From Methylococcus sp. EFPC2 (GTDB lineage: Bacteria; Pseudomonadota; Gammaproteobacteria; Methylococcales; Methylococcaceae): a stretch of DNA of 64,000 bases. How positions within the stretch are numbered: the first letter of the stretch is position 1; each line of letters opens with the position of its first letter. Positions 1 through 9,865 of the stretch are shown here, piece by piece. The notes below the pieces were generated by a model. That model was not told the origin of the DNA and searched no databases. It saw only the letters and a list, made by a program, of their open reading frames with translations. The DNA lies in contig NZ_CP070491.1 in the NCBI RefSeq assembly GCF_016925495.1, positions 620,001 through 684,000 of the forward strand. The letters run 5' to 3'. The position numbers and the translations under genes were made by a program.

Positions 1-576
1 ATCGGCGACATCGCAGTCGCCCCGCTTTCCCTGACCTGGAAGTGGGGGGACGTCCACGTCAACCTGAGCCAGTTCGTGTTCCTTCCGACGGGCGATTACG
101 CTGCCGAGAAGGTCGTCAATCTGGGGCTGAACCGCTGGTCTTTCGAGACGCTCGCCGGCCTGACCTGGCTGGACGCCGACCGCGGACACGAAATTTCCTT
201 CAACATCGGCTTCATCAGCAATACCCGTAACGCTGCGACCGACTACCAAAGCGGCGACGAGCTTCACATCGATTACACCGTTGCCCAGTATCTCTCCGAG
301 GCCTTCGGCGTCGGCGTCACCGGCTACTACTACACCCAGCTGAGCGACGACAAATCCCCGCTCCTCGACCGTCTCGACCAGGCCCGCCGCTTCCTGAATT
401 TGCCCGGTGTCGACGGCTACCGGGGCGAGGCGGCCGGCATAGGCCCTGCCATTCTCTACAGCCCAGAAATCGGCGGTAAGCGCGTCAGCTTCATCGGCAA
501 GTGGATACACGAATATGACGTGAATAACCGTTTCAAGGGTGAGCTGGGCATGCTGTCGGTAGCGCTGGATTTCTGA
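1..576 (+). CDS. Outer-membrane transporter-like protein (phenol MetA degradation family), C-terminal part
   Basis: The reading frame is open from the first base to a TGA at 574-576, so the 5' end lies outside the window; 191 residues are visible. The protein alternates short amphipathic beta-strand-like segments rich in aromatic residues (for example WSFETLAGLTW and VTGYYYTQLS) with polar loops, and ends in an aromatic residue (VALDF), as outer-membrane beta-barrels do. The pattern, including the GPAILYSP and FIGKWIHEYDVNNRFKG stretches, resembles the SphA/MetA 'phenol degradation transporter' family, small barrels of poorly defined substrate. The family call is by memory of the pattern. Nothing nearby is aromatic catabolism, so no substrate is implied. 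Confidence 0.7.
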   Translation: MGDIAVAPLSLTWKWGDVHVNLSQFVFLPTGDYAAEKVVNLGLNRWSFETLAGLTWLDADRGHEISFNIGFISNTRNAATDYQSGDELHIDYTVAQYLSEAFGVGVTGYYYTQLSDDKSPLLDRLDQARRFLNLPGVDGYRGEAAGIGPAILYSPEIGGKRVSFIGKWIHEYDVNNRFKGELGMLSVALDF

Positions 577-715
577 ACCGCGATTGGTGCAATTACATCG
601 AGGTACAGGCAACCCGTAAAAGCCGGCACGTTCACCCCCGAGGCTAAGTGCGTCCGGGAGTACGCATGGGCGGAATCCCACTTATCAAGATCACAAGGGA
701 AACAGGAGAGTATTC

Positions 716-3409
716 ATGCTTACATCGACACGGGAACAAGTACGCTTGGACGAAGCGCGCGAAAAGAAGATTGCGTGGAAGAAATGGGGACCTTATCTGA
801 GCGAGCGGCAGTGGGGTACCGTGCGCGAGGATTACAGCGACGACGGCAACGCCTGGAGCTATTTCTCGCACGATCAGGCTCGCTCGCGGGCTTACAAGTG
901 GGGCGAGGACGGAATCGCCGGCATTTCCGACGATCGGCAAGGTTTGTGTTGGTCGCTCGCGGTCTGGAACGGCCAGGACCCCATCATCAAGGAACGTCTG
1001 TTTGGCCTGACCAATGCGGAAGGCAATCACGGCGAGGACGTGAAGGAATATTACTTCTACGTCGACAGTACGCCGACGCACTCTTACATGAAGTATCTCT
1101 ACAAGTATCCGCAGCGGGCGTATCCATACGAGGATATCGTGCAAACCAACGCAGCACGCACACGCACCGAAATGGAGTATGAATTACTCGACACCGGCGT
1201 GTTCGAAGGAGATCGCTACTACGACATATTTGTCGAGTTCGCCAAAGCCGCGCCCGAAGACATACTCATCAAAATCAGCGTCGCCAATCGCGGCCCGGAT
1301 ACGGCCACGCTTCACGTATTGCCTCACCTGTGGTTCCGCAATACCTGGTGGCTGAATCCCGAGGCGCCTCGGCCCGCGTTGCGCGAGCTGCCGAACAAGG
1401 GTGAGGCGCTGGTCGTCGAGGCGTCGCACCCCGACCTTGGCGTGCGCTACCTGTACGCCGAAGGCGCAGGCGAGTTCTTATTCACCGAGAACGAGACCAA
1501 CGCCGAACGGCTGTTCGGCGTGCCTAATCCGACGCCTTACGTCAAGGATGGCATTAACGACGCCGTCGTCCACGGCCGGCGGGAGAAAGTGAACCCCGAC
1601 CTGGTGGGCACCAAGGCGGCGGCGCATTACGAGCTGACCGTTGCGCCGGGCGAAACCGAGGTGATACGGCTGCGGCTGAGTGACGTGGCGCCCTCGGCAG
1701 ACCAGGGCCCCTTTACCCGGGAATACGAGCAAACCTTCGCATCCCGCAAACAGGAGGCGGATGAATTCTATACCGCCATCACGCCTCCGAAGTTGAATGC
1801 GGATCAGGCGAACGTGTTGCGCCAGGCGCTGGCCGGCATGCTCTGGACCAAGCAATATTACTACTTCGATCTCGACCACTGGCTGGAGGAGCACGAAGCC
1901 AACCCCATACTCGGCGGCCGGCGCCAATTTCGTAACCGCGAGTGGTACCACATGGTTAACAGCGACATCATCTCGATGCCGGACAAATGGGAGTATCCCT
2001 GGTTTGCGGCCTGGGATCTGGCTTTCCATACGTCGGCGCTCAATATGGTCGATCCTGACTTCGCCGAAAATCAGCTGAGCTTGATGCTGAGCGATCTCTA
2101 TCTGCATCCCAACGGCCAGATACCGGCCTATGAGTGGAACTTCGGTGACGTAAATCCGCCCGTGCATGCCTGGGCGGCGCTGATCAATTACGGCATCGCC
2201 CGCGAACCCGGCGAATATGACCTGGCCTTCCTCAAGAACACCTTCAACAAGTTGCTGCTGAATTTCAACTGGTGGGTCAACCGCAAGGACCCGCAGGGAC
2301 GCAATGTCTTCAGTGGCGGTTTCTTGGGCCTGGACAATATCGGCGTGTTCGACCGCAGTTCGGAGCTGCCCTCCGGAGGCTACCTGGATCAGGCGGACGG
2401 CACGGCCTGGATGGCGTTTTTCAGCCAGTGCATGCTGGAGATGGCGATCGAGATCGCCCGGAAAGATCCAACCTACCAGGATTTCATCCTGAAGTTCGTG
2501 CAGCATTTCCTATGGATCGCGGGTTCCATGGACCGCGTTGGCGACAACCACGACGAACTGTGGGACGAAGAGGACGGCTTCTTCTACGACGTTCTGACCC
2601 TGCCCGACGGACATGCGCAACGCCTCAAGGTGCGGTCCATGGTCGGCTTGCTGCCACTGACGGCGACGGCTCTCATCCCGCAGGAAGTGATCGACGAGTT
2701 CCCGGACATAGCCGACCGTGTGCGTGCCTTTATCGCCAAGCACCCCGATCTGGTGGCGAACATCCATCCGCTCACCCAGCCCGGCGTGCAGGGCAGGCGG
2801 CTGCTGGCTGTGGTGAACGAAGACAAACTGCGCCGCATTCTCGCGCGCATGCTGGACGAAGAGCGTTTTCTCAGTCCCTACGGCATCCGATCGCTGTCGC
2901 GCTGGCACCTTGAACACCCCTACCAGATCGATGTGGACGGTGCCCAGTATCAGGTGCAGTATCTACCGGGAGAATCGGATTCCGGCATGTTTGGTGGCAA
3001 CTCAAATTGGCGCGGCCCGATCTGGATGCCGGTCAACCTGTTGCTGCTCCGGGCCTTGCGCCAGTTCCATGAATACTACGGCGACGGGTTCAAGATCGAG
3101 TGCCCGACGGGATCGGGGAATATGCTGACGCTGCTGGAAGTGGCGCGCGAGATCGCCACCCGGCTGACGCGCATCTTTCTGCAGGACGAGAGCGGGCGCC
3201 GCGCGGTCTACGGCGGCGCCGAGAAATTCCAAACCGATCCACACTGGCGCGATTACATCCTGTTCTACGAATACTTCCACGGCGACAGCGGGGCCGGTTT
3301 GGGCGCAAGTCATCAAACCGGCTGGACCGGTACCGTCGCGCGGCTGTTGCAGCTATTAGGCGAGCAGCAGCCGGGCGAAACTCTCAACCGTGGGCTGCGG
3401 TTTAATTGA
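716..3409 (+). CDS. MGH1/GH63-like glycoside hydrolase (glucosidase-like), copy 1
   Basis: An 897-residue protein starting at an ATG with a strong Shine-Dalgarno (CAGGAGAG) 6-8 bases upstream. No signal peptide is visible, so it is probably cytoplasmic. The N-terminal half (about residues 1-350) is a beta-rich domain and the C-terminal half carries the alpha-toroid typical of GH63/MGH1-like enzymes, with conserved blocks such as EWNFGDVNPPVHAWA, GGFLGLDNIGVFDR, DGTAWMAFFSQ and GMFGGNSNWRGPIWMPVN. Known relatives include processing alpha-glucosidases and mannosylglycerate hydrolases; the substrate cannot be read from sequence. A close paralogue lies at 44879-47650 next to a GH13 enzyme, suggesting turnover of a glucoside or alpha-glucan. 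A DUF2252 gene follows on the same strand. Family confident, substrate unknown. Confidence 0.85.
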   Translation: MLTSTREQVRLDEAREKKIAWKKWGPYLSERQWGTVREDYSDDGNAWSYFSHDQARSRAYKWGEDGIAGISDDRQGLCWSLAVWNGQDPIIKERLFGLTNAEGNHGEDVKEYYFYVDSTPTHSYMKYLYKYPQRAYPYEDIVQTNAARTRTEMEYELLDTGVFEGDRYYDIFVEFAKAAPEDILIKISVANRGPDTATLHVLPHLWFRNTWWLNPEAPRPALRELPNKGEALVVEASHPDLGVRYLYAEGAGEFLFTENETNAERLFGVPNPTPYVKDGINDAVVHGRREKVNPDLVGTKAAAHYELTVAPGETEVIRLRLSDVAPSADQGPFTREYEQTFASRKQEADEFYTAITPPKLNADQANVLRQALAGMLWTKQYYYFDLDHWLEEHEANPILGGRRQFRNREWYHMVNSDIISMPDKWEYPWFAAWDLAFHTSALNMVDPDFAENQLSLMLSDLYLHPNGQIPAYEWNFGDVNPPVHAWAALINYGIAREPGEYDLAFLKNTFNKLLLNFNWWVNRKDPQGRNVFSGGFLGLDNIGVFDRSSELPSGGYLDQADGTAWMAFFSQCMLEMAIEIARKDPTYQDFILKFVQHFLWIAGSMDRVGDNHDELWDEEDGFFYDVLTLPDGHAQRLKVRSMVGLLPLTATALIPQEVIDEFPDIADRVRAFIAKHPDLVANIHPLTQPGVQGRRLLAVVNEDKLRRILARMLDEERFLSPYGIRSLSRWHLEHPYQIDVDGAQYQVQYLPGESDSGMFGGNSNWRGPIWMPVNLLLLRALRQFHEYYGDGFKIECPTGSGNMLTLLEVAREIATRLTRIFLQDESGRRAVYGGAEKFQTDPHWRDYILFYEYFHGDSGAGLGASHQTGWTGTVARLLQLLGEQQPGETLNRGLRFN

Positions 3410-3422
3410 GGATCAAATTCTG

Positions 3423-3459
3423 AGACACCCCGGGCTGAGTATTTGGCAGCGGGGTGTCT
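3423..3459 (+). terminator. Hairpin after glycosidase copy 1
   Basis: A perfect 10-bp inverted repeat (AGACACCCCG / CGGGGTGTCT, arms 3423-3432 and 3450-3459) with a 17-base loop begins 13 bases after the stop codon. There is no U tract, so it may be a processing or partial-termination hairpin rather than a strong intrinsic terminator. Confidence 0.45.
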
Positions 3460-3590
3460 GGAATAAGCAATAAGGCGGCCACGCAATCATCCGTCGGGCG
3501 CGATCCTTACGATGCCTGTTCGAAAATAGCGAGTCGGACAGAAACATGTCGTGCTGCCTTTCGTATGGGGCTAGACATTGGAGGTGCACC

Positions 3591-5009
3591 ATGAAAACAG
3601 CCAAGAAGAAGTCCGCGAAAACGGATGTCATCGAAGAACCGTCTCAAGAGCCGCGTCCGGTATTCCGGCCGCGCGCGGAATGCGTGGCCGCCGGCAAGGC
3701 GCTGCGCGAAAACGTGCCGCTCGAACGCCATGCGGAATGGAAACCGTCGAGCCTAGGGCGCGATCTGATAGACATACTGGAGAAGTCGAATCAGGGTCGG
3801 GTGCCCGAACTGGTTCCCATCCGCTACGGACGCATGCTGCGCAGTCCCTTCACATTTTTGCGAGGTTCCGCCGCGGTGATGGCCCACGATCTGGCCACCA
3901 CACCGAACAGTGGCATCCAGGTACAGGCTTGCGGCGATTGCCATTTGCTCAATTTCGGCCTGTTTGCCACACCTGAGCGCAACCTGGTCTTCGACATCAA
4001 CGATTTCGACGAAACCCTGCCGGCGCCTTGGGAATGGGATGTCAAACGTCTGGCGACCAGCTTTTTCGTGGCCGCCCGCGACAATGATCACTCCGACGAG
4101 GAGGGCAGGGCCGCGGCCGTTGAAAGCGTTCGCGCTTACCGGGAGCGTCTGCGCGATTATTCGAAAAAGAATCCCCTGGAAGTCTGGTATGAGCGCCTTG
4201 ATGCGCAAACCCTGATCGACATGGCGCCCGACGCCAAGATCAAGAAGCGCCGCGAGAAATTTGCCGAAAAGGCGCGACAGCGGGTCGGCGAACACTTATT
4301 TCCCAAGATCAGCGAGACCGCCGGAGGGCGGCACCGCTTGATCGATCAGCCACCGCTGATTTTTCATGTAAACGATCAGGACTATGAGGCGGAGGTGAAC
4401 GAGGCTTTCGAGGCCTATCGCCTTTCGTTGTCCGACGAACGGCGCGTCCTGCTCGATCGCTTTCGCCTGGAAGACACGGTCCTGAAAGTGGTCGGCATCG
4501 GCAGCGTGGGCACCCGCTGTTTCGTCGATCTGTTTTTCTCCCCGCAAAATCATCCCTTGCTGCTTCAATTCAAGGAGGCGCGCCCCTCGGTGCTCGAGCC
4601 CTACGCGGGCAAAAGCCGCTATGAGAATCAGGGACAGCGCGTGGTCATGGGACAACGCCTGATGCAGTCCTCCAGTGATATCTTCCTGGGCTGGACCAAG
4701 AATCGGCGTGGTCATGATTTTTACGGCCGCCAGCTGCGGGACATGAAGATATCCGTCCCGATTGAGGGTTGTACACCCAAGCAGTTGAAGCTATACGCCG
4801 AAGTGTGTGGCTGGACGCTGGCCCGCGCCCACGCCAAAGCGGGAGACGCCGCGACGATCAGCGGCTATCTGGGTAAGTCGGATACCTTCGATCAGGCCAT
4901 AGGCGAGTTCGCGCGGAGCTACGCGGACCAGACGCAGCGCGATCACGGTACCCTGGCGGCGGCAGCGGAGGTCGGACGCGTCGAGACGTTGATAGAGGAA
5001 GACCTATGA
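3591..5009 (+). CDS. DUF2252 domain-containing protein
   Basis: The ATG at 3591 is preferred because GGAGG lies at 3580-3584; an in-frame ATG 45 bases earlier has no ribosome site. The 472-residue protein shows hallmark DUF2252 blocks: YGRMLRSPFTFLRGSA, the CGDCHLLNFGLF block, and the acidic FDINDFDETLPAPWEWDVKR segment, followed near the C-terminus by KNRRGHDFYGRQLRDMK and a GWTLARAHA helix. The family has a kinase/aminoglycoside-phosphotransferase-like fold by published classification, but no established activity. The lysine-rich first 15 residues are not a signal peptide, so the protein is probably cytoplasmic. It follows the glycosidase after about 180 bases and converges on the MscS gene with only 15 bases between stops. 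Confidence 0.88.
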   Translation: MKTAKKKSAKTDVIEEPSQEPRPVFRPRAECVAAGKALRENVPLERHAEWKPSSLGRDLIDILEKSNQGRVPELVPIRYGRMLRSPFTFLRGSAAVMAHDLATTPNSGIQVQACGDCHLLNFGLFATPERNLVFDINDFDETLPAPWEWDVKRLATSFFVAARDNDHSDEEGRAAAVESVRAYRERLRDYSKKNPLEVWYERLDAQTLIDMAPDAKIKKRREKFAEKARQRVGEHLFPKISETAGGRHRLIDQPPLIFHVNDQDYEAEVNEAFEAYRLSLSDERRVLLDRFRLEDTVLKVVGIGSVGTRCFVDLFFSPQNHPLLLQFKEARPSVLEPYAGKSRYENQGQRVVMGQRLMQSSSDIFLGWTKNRRGHDFYGRQLRDMKISVPIEGCTPKQLKLYAEVCGWTLARAHAKAGDAATISGYLGKSDTFDQAIGEFARSYADQTQRDHGTLAAAAEVGRVETLIEEDL

Positions 5010-5024
5010 AAGAAGCCCTCTGTC

Positions 5025-6716
5025 TCAGGTAGCCTGGGATTTTCCCGGTTCACGTCGAGCCCCACGCGGGGGCGTTTCCCGGCGCGCCGGCGAGGCATAC
5101 CAAGTCTGTTTGGGGGATAGAACCGGCTGATCCGGCTGCAATTCGAAGTTGGGCGACATGATTTGCACGCCGTATTCGTTGAAGATGTCCTGGATCTGGC
5201 CGTGCAGTTCCGACAGCACGATAAAGCGCATTTCCGGCCGGTCTATGGCAAATAGCAGCACGTAGACCGGATAGAAATCGGACAGGGATTTCTGCAATAC
5301 CCAGGGCTTAGGCTCCGCGCGAACCCCCTGGGTGCGTTCGGCCGCCATTTCCAGCATGGCGTGGACCTGACGCCAGGGCGCGTCGTAGCCGATGGTGACC
5401 GTGGTGGTGACGATGGCGCCGTCCGTTTTTGCTAGCCGCGAATAATTGATGGTGGTCGCGGCCAGGAGTACGGCGTTGGGTATGGTAATTTCCTCGCGCC
5501 GTGGCGTCGCGATCTTGGTGGACAGCACGCCGATTTCGCGAACCACGCCTTCGTGCTCTCCCACTTTTACGTAGTCGCCGGTCTGGAAGGCCCGGGTGTA
5601 GACGACCACCAGCCCACCGACGACCTGTCCCACCATCCCGGCTGAGCCGAGGGAAACCATGAGGCCCAGGAAGACGCTAACGCCCTTGAACGCCTCCGTC
5701 TGCGAACCGGGAATATAGGGATAGGCCAGGACAAGGGCAAAAACCCAGATCAAAACCACAAGGATGCGCCGCGTGGCGCGAGCGGTTTCCGGTTCCAGCC
5801 AGAGCGACTGCACGCCGCCGGATTCGGCGCTGCGAAAAAACGCTGCCACCACGCCGGCCACCAGCCGCGTTAAAAGAAAGATGAGCGCCACGGTGAATAA
5901 GTCCGGCATGGCTTGCACCACACCTTGCACCAGTTTCTGGAACTGTTCCACCAGAAATCCCCGCAGACTTGCCGCCAGGGGCTGGCTGTAGGGAAACTGA
6001 TCGAAGACGAAGGTGAGCCACAGATAACCGAATCCCAGCCCCACGCCCCATAGAGACAAGCGCACGGTGGCAATTTCCAGCGAGGCCAGATAGGGACGCA
6101 GATTCACATCCCCCAACATGATGCGGCGTCTGGATGGCGTCTCGCCCAGGCGGGCAAACCAGCGGCGGGCAAGGTGCGCCATGCCGATGAGGGTGGCGCC
6201 GTAAAGCACGGTGGCCAGCACGGATAAGGCAGTCCCTTTGAGCAACATGGGCCAGCGCGTCTGCTCTTCGCGGACCGCCAGCCATGATTTCAACTTGGCG
6301 ATGGCATTTGCTTTGTACTGTTCGAAGGACTCGTTGGCAGCCATATCGACGTCGTCCCTCAGCACCCCCAAGACTCGTATTCCATTGACCTTGATCCAGG
6401 CTCCTTGATATTTCCCTTCCTCGGCGTCTGCCGCCTCGATCCTATATTCCGATGCCCCTTTCGGTATCGCCAGGAGGCGGGCCGCCGACGCCACCGCGCG
6501 ATCCTTCGGCGACAAATCGTCGAATGGCGCACGCAGGATCACGATCTCGCGTCCCCACACGGTCACCGCCGCTTCCGGCGGCGCCTGGAAACCATGCTGT
6601 CCACCAACGATGCCAACGGTATCGGCCGATGCGAGTCGACACCAGAGTAGGCTCAGAAGCAACAAGCATTGCAGGGGGCGAACCATAGATCTAAGCGATC
6701 GGGTGTCATCTTCCAT
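5025..6716 (-). CDS. MscS-family mechanosensitive ion channel with periplasmic N-terminal region
   Basis: Start chosen at 6716 because AGGAAG lies five to ten bases upstream; earlier in-frame starts lack a site. The 563-residue protein begins with a signal peptide (hydrophobic run ending LASADT near residue 33). A periplasmic region of about 125 residues follows, then membrane segments near residues 160-185, 215-238 and 270-290. The typical MscS core follows: a helix rich in Gly/Ala (LGLMVSLGSAGMVGQVVGGL, about 350-370) and the beta domain GDYVKVGEHEGVVREIGVLSTKI. Such channels release solutes on hypo-osmotic shock; the extended N-terminus marks a larger MscK/YbdG-like variant. It is monocistronic and divergent from the patatin gene. 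Confidence 0.88.
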   Translation of the reverse strand: MEDDTRSLRSMVRPLQCLLLLSLLWCRLASADTVGIVGGQHGFQAPPEAAVTVWGREIVILRAPFDDLSPKDRAVASAARLLAIPKGASEYRIEAADAEEGKYQGAWIKVNGIRVLGVLRDDVDMAANESFEQYKANAIAKLKSWLAVREEQTRWPMLLKGTALSVLATVLYGATLIGMAHLARRWFARLGETPSRRRIMLGDVNLRPYLASLEIATVRLSLWGVGLGFGYLWLTFVFDQFPYSQPLAASLRGFLVEQFQKLVQGVVQAMPDLFTVALIFLLTRLVAGVVAAFFRSAESGGVQSLWLEPETARATRRILVVLIWVFALVLAYPYIPGSQTEAFKGVSVFLGLMVSLGSAGMVGQVVGGLVVVYTRAFQTGDYVKVGEHEGVVREIGVLSTKIATPRREEITIPNAVLLAATTINYSRLAKTDGAIVTTTVTIGYDAPWRQVHAMLEMAAERTQGVRAEPKPWVLQKSLSDFYPVYVLLFAIDRPEMRFIVLSELHGQIQDIFNEYGVQIMSPNFELQPDQPVLSPKQTWYASPARRETPPRGARREPGKSQAT

Positions 6717-7107
6717 AGGGCTTCCTGTGACGATGTCAGGAGAGACCAGCTTTTGAATTGGCTTTCCTGGATTGCGAGGGCTTGCCGGATCCAGGATCAA
6801 CACGCCGGCTAGACTCGACAACAACTAGTTTCCTCGTACCCGGGAATTATGCACGGACTCGAAGATGACCCGAAAGACAGTTTTGCCGCTATGGGCCACT
6901 TTGGCGAAAAGTGCATAGTGGTTGGCCTTGGCGGTCGGTTAGTTTAGCGCCGCTCACACAGGCTTTTCCGAATTTGGATGGTCTGGGCTACCCGCAGCAC
7001 CGGTTTCGGCGGGGTGTGAACTGGAAACCTGGATTTTCGAAAGTCCGATTTACGGTATGACAGGGTGGTGCTCCGCAAGGCATTTCCCAACTATGTTCGG
7101 CCAAGTG
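6717..7107. other. Divergent intergenic region between MscS-type channel and patatin-like lipoprotein
   Basis: About 390 bases without a convincing gene. It must hold the two divergent promoters, but I could not pick out a convincing -35/-10 pair on either strand, nor a clear operator palindrome. Confidence 0.5.
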
Positions 7108-8394
7108 ATGAAAACCAAGACTCGAGCATTACATTTTCGAGCTGTACGGCTTTTCTTAGCCGCGCTCATTACCCTGGAGCTGTCTGGATGCGGGGCCCTG
7201 AGGCCTCACACGCCGCCACCCGCTACGCTGGAGCCGCAAGTTCAGGTGCCCGGCATTCCTAACGTCCGAGTATGGGGCGACGAATTCAGCCCGGTTTTTC
7301 AGAACGACACGATCGCCTCCATCCAACAGGAGAAGCAGAGCGGACTGTTCAAGGACGGGGATACGGTCAGCGTCCTGGCCATCTCGGGCGGCGGCGGGGA
7401 CGGGGCCTTCGGGGCCGGGCTGTTGTGCGGCTGGACCGCGGCCGGTGACCGGCCGAGCTTTAAGGCGGTAACCGGCGTCAGCACCGGGGCGCTGACGGCT
7501 CCCTTCGCTTTCCTGGGGCCGGCCTATGACGACAAGCTGAAAAAGGTCTACACGACGATTTCGTCCAACGACATCCTGAAGCTCAAGTCCGTGTTCAGCA
7601 TGCTGCGGGGCGATTCCATCAGCCTCAGCGATCCCCTTGCCAAGCTGACGGCGGAATACGTGGACGACAAGATGATCAAGGACATCGCCGCGGAACACGC
7701 CAAGGGGCGCAGGCTATACATCGGCACCACCGCCCTGGACGCTCAGCGGCCGGTGGTCTGGAACATGGGGGCCATCGCCGCGTCCGGCCACCCCGACGCC
7801 GCCGCGCTGTTCCGCAAGATCATGATCGCCTCGGCCGCTGTCCCGGTGGCCTTCCCGCCCGCCTATTTCGACGTCGAGGCGGGCGGCAGGCGCTACGACG
7901 AGATGCACGTGGACGGAGGCGTCGCCAACCAGGTGTTTCTCTATGGCCCCATGTTCGACGCGGCCAAGGCCCGCGACGACTTGGGGTTGGCAAAGCCGCG
8001 TCGGAAGTTCCGCGCGTTCGTCCTTAGGAACACCCGAATCAAACCGGCCTGGGAGGACATGACGCCACTGATGCGCAAGATCGCTCCGCGGTCGGTCTCC
8101 TCCCTCATCAAGGCGCAAGGCGTCGGCGATATCTACCGCATCTACGTCTCGGCGCTGCAGGATGGACTGGATTTCAACCTGGCCTACATCCCGGACGCGA
8201 TGGATACCAATCGTTCCGACGAGTTCGACACCCACGTGATGACCGTGCTCTTCGATACCGGATACCGGCTGGCCAGTCATGGCTACCACTGGTTCAAGCA
8301 ACCGCCGGGTTTGCCGGGCGCCGGGACCGGTGGCGACGGCTCCCATCCGGTTCGACTGCGGCCGGACCGGACTTTAGGCCAGGTCCCGCAGTAG
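7108..8394 (+). CDS. Patatin-like phospholipase family lipoprotein
   Basis: The start at 7108 gives a clean lipoprotein signal with lipobox LSGC (Cys28); in-frame starts at 7057 and 7093 are possible but would bury it. The 428-residue protein has the patatin oxyanion-hole glycine block (SGGGGDGAFGAG, about 93-104), the nucleophile motif GVSTG (Ser125) and the catalytic aspartate in HVDGGV (about residue 280), so the Ser-Asp dyad is complete. Patatin-like enzymes hydrolyse acyl esters of phospholipids. The lipobox predicts attachment to the inner face of the outer membrane or the periplasmic face of the inner membrane. It stands alone between divergent and intergenic regions. Confidence 0.87.
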   Translation: MKTKTRALHFRAVRLFLAALITLELSGCGALRPHTPPPATLEPQVQVPGIPNVRVWGDEFSPVFQNDTIASIQQEKQSGLFKDGDTVSVLAISGGGGDGAFGAGLLCGWTAAGDRPSFKAVTGVSTGALTAPFAFLGPAYDDKLKKVYTTISSNDILKLKSVFSMLRGDSISLSDPLAKLTAEYVDDKMIKDIAAEHAKGRRLYIGTTALDAQRPVVWNMGAIAASGHPDAAALFRKIMIASAAVPVAFPPAYFDVEAGGRRYDEMHVDGGVANQVFLYGPMFDAAKARDDLGLAKPRRKFRAFVLRNTRIKPAWEDMTPLMRKIAPRSVSSLIKAQGVGDIYRIYVSALQDGLDFNLAYIPDAMDTNRSDEFDTHVMTVLFDTGYRLASHGYHWFKQPPGLPGAGTGGDGSHPVRLRPDRTLGQVPQ

Positions 8395-8623
8395 CGGCAC
8401 CTTTCGCACCCTAGCCCACAAAAGGACGGGACGCAATCGCCGGCGAAGGGAGCAACGGGTTGCCTGGCGATTTTGGAATAGGGCGGCCATAGGCGCTGTG
8501 GTCGGCAGCGGAGGCGGCGCGGGAAAAAGCTCGCCAGCAAAACCAGCAGCGCCTTTGCCGCGTGCATGCAACAGCGCGGTTATTTCATCAAATAACGTCG
8601 GATGGGCAAGGTCGGGATAAAAG

Positions 8624-9802
8624 ATGAACGCACAAGAATCGGATTTAGGAATCTCCCTGGTTCGGGACGATTTGTTGTTTCGACTGCAGCGCCGCATCGG
8701 CCTGATCCCGGAACATGGCATGGGCCTGGTTCGGCGGGCGATTTTATTCGCCCTGCTGGCCTGGCTGCCCATCGCGCTGTGGGCGCTGGTCAACGGCAGG
8801 GCGTTGCCGGGTACCGTCGGTGAGCCCTTGCTGCAGCATTTCGGTATCCACGTTCGCTTCCTGGTCGCGCTGCCTTTGCTGATTGTCGGGGAAGGCATGG
8901 TGCACGGCCTGACCACCCGCCTCATCCCTCACTTTCAAACCTCCGGCCTGGTGCGGGACGAGCAGCGGGAGGCCTTCAGGGAGATACTTCGGGGCATGGT
9001 CCGTCTGCGCAACAGCACTCTTCCATGGGTCCTGATCGGGGCCATCATTGTCGCCGGGGTGGGGTTGCAGCAGCCCCATGAGGTGGAGCATGAACTCGTG
9101 TGGGCCAATGTCGGTGAACCGGTGTTTCTCCACTTGGGATTCGGAGGCTGGTGGATGGCTTATGTGGCCCGGCCGATATTTCTCGCCCTGATCTGTGCCT
9201 GGCTTTGGCGGCTGGTACTGATGGTCCTGCTGCTGAAACGCATCGCCGCTCTGAATCTCCAAATCGTTCCGACCCACCCCGACCGTGCCGGCGGCCTCGG
9301 TTTCCTCGAAAAACTTCCTACGGCGTTTAGCCTGTTTGCTTTCGCCATATCCGCCGTGGTGGCATCCCGGCTGGCACACGATGTGATCTATCACGGCGTG
9401 CACGTGCAGTCTCTGAAACCAGTGGTGGCGGTATTCCTGATCGTTCTGGTGCTGTTGTGCCTGGCGCCGCTCATGGTGTTCATTCCCACCCTGGCCGGCG
9501 CCAGGCGGCGAGCGCTGCTGGAATACGGTGCCCTGGTCGGTGAGCACGGCCGTCTCGTCCAGCGCCGTTGGATCCTGCGAGAAACGCTCGACGATCCGCC
9601 CCTGCTGGAGGCGCCGGAAATTGGCCCGGTGGCAGATACCGTGAGCCTTTACGACGCCGTAGCAAAGATGCGGGTGGCTCCCATCGGCAAGGCGGCGCTC
9701 CTCGCCGTGGCTGTGCCCGCCGCGATTCCGATGCTGGCGCTGTTCGCCATCGAGGTTCCGATCAAGGACTTGTTGCTGAAGTTGCTGGGAACCCTGGCAT
9801 AA
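8624..9802 (+). CDS. Unknown polytopic membrane protein
   Basis: A 392-residue protein with about seven or eight hydrophobic segments (near residues 40-60, 75-95, 125-145, 165-205, 230-250, 265-290, 355-390). A conserved-looking cytosolic or periplasmic loop PTHPDRAGGLGFLEKL lies near residue 218. I recognise it as a type of membrane protein of unknown function found in proteobacteria but cannot name a family. The ATG at 8624 begins after AAAAG, a weak ribosome site. The following gene is 60 bases downstream, so the two could be co-transcribed. No catalytic motif is visible. Confidence 0.75.
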   Translation: MNAQESDLGISLVRDDLLFRLQRRIGLIPEHGMGLVRRAILFALLAWLPIALWALVNGRALPGTVGEPLLQHFGIHVRFLVALPLLIVGEGMVHGLTTRLIPHFQTSGLVRDEQREAFREILRGMVRLRNSTLPWVLIGAIIVAGVGLQQPHEVEHELVWANVGEPVFLHLGFGGWWMAYVARPIFLALICAWLWRLVLMVLLLKRIAALNLQIVPTHPDRAGGLGFLEKLPTAFSLFAFAISAVVASRLAHDVIYHGVHVQSLKPVVAVFLIVLVLLCLAPLMVFIPTLAGARRRALLEYGALVGEHGRLVQRRWILRETLDDPPLLEAPEIGPVADTVSLYDAVAKMRVAPIGKAALLAVAVPAAIPMLALFAIEVPIKDLLLKLLGTLA

Positions 9803-9865
9803 CGGTGTTAGGTGATTCTTCCTCGTCCGACGAGCCGTGAAATATCAACAAAACAGGAGAGATCC

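Noticed and set aside
1478-2506. A 342-codon minus-strand frame inside glycosidase copy 1
   Set aside because: Antisense shadow of a well-supported enzyme; sequence has no recognisable domains.
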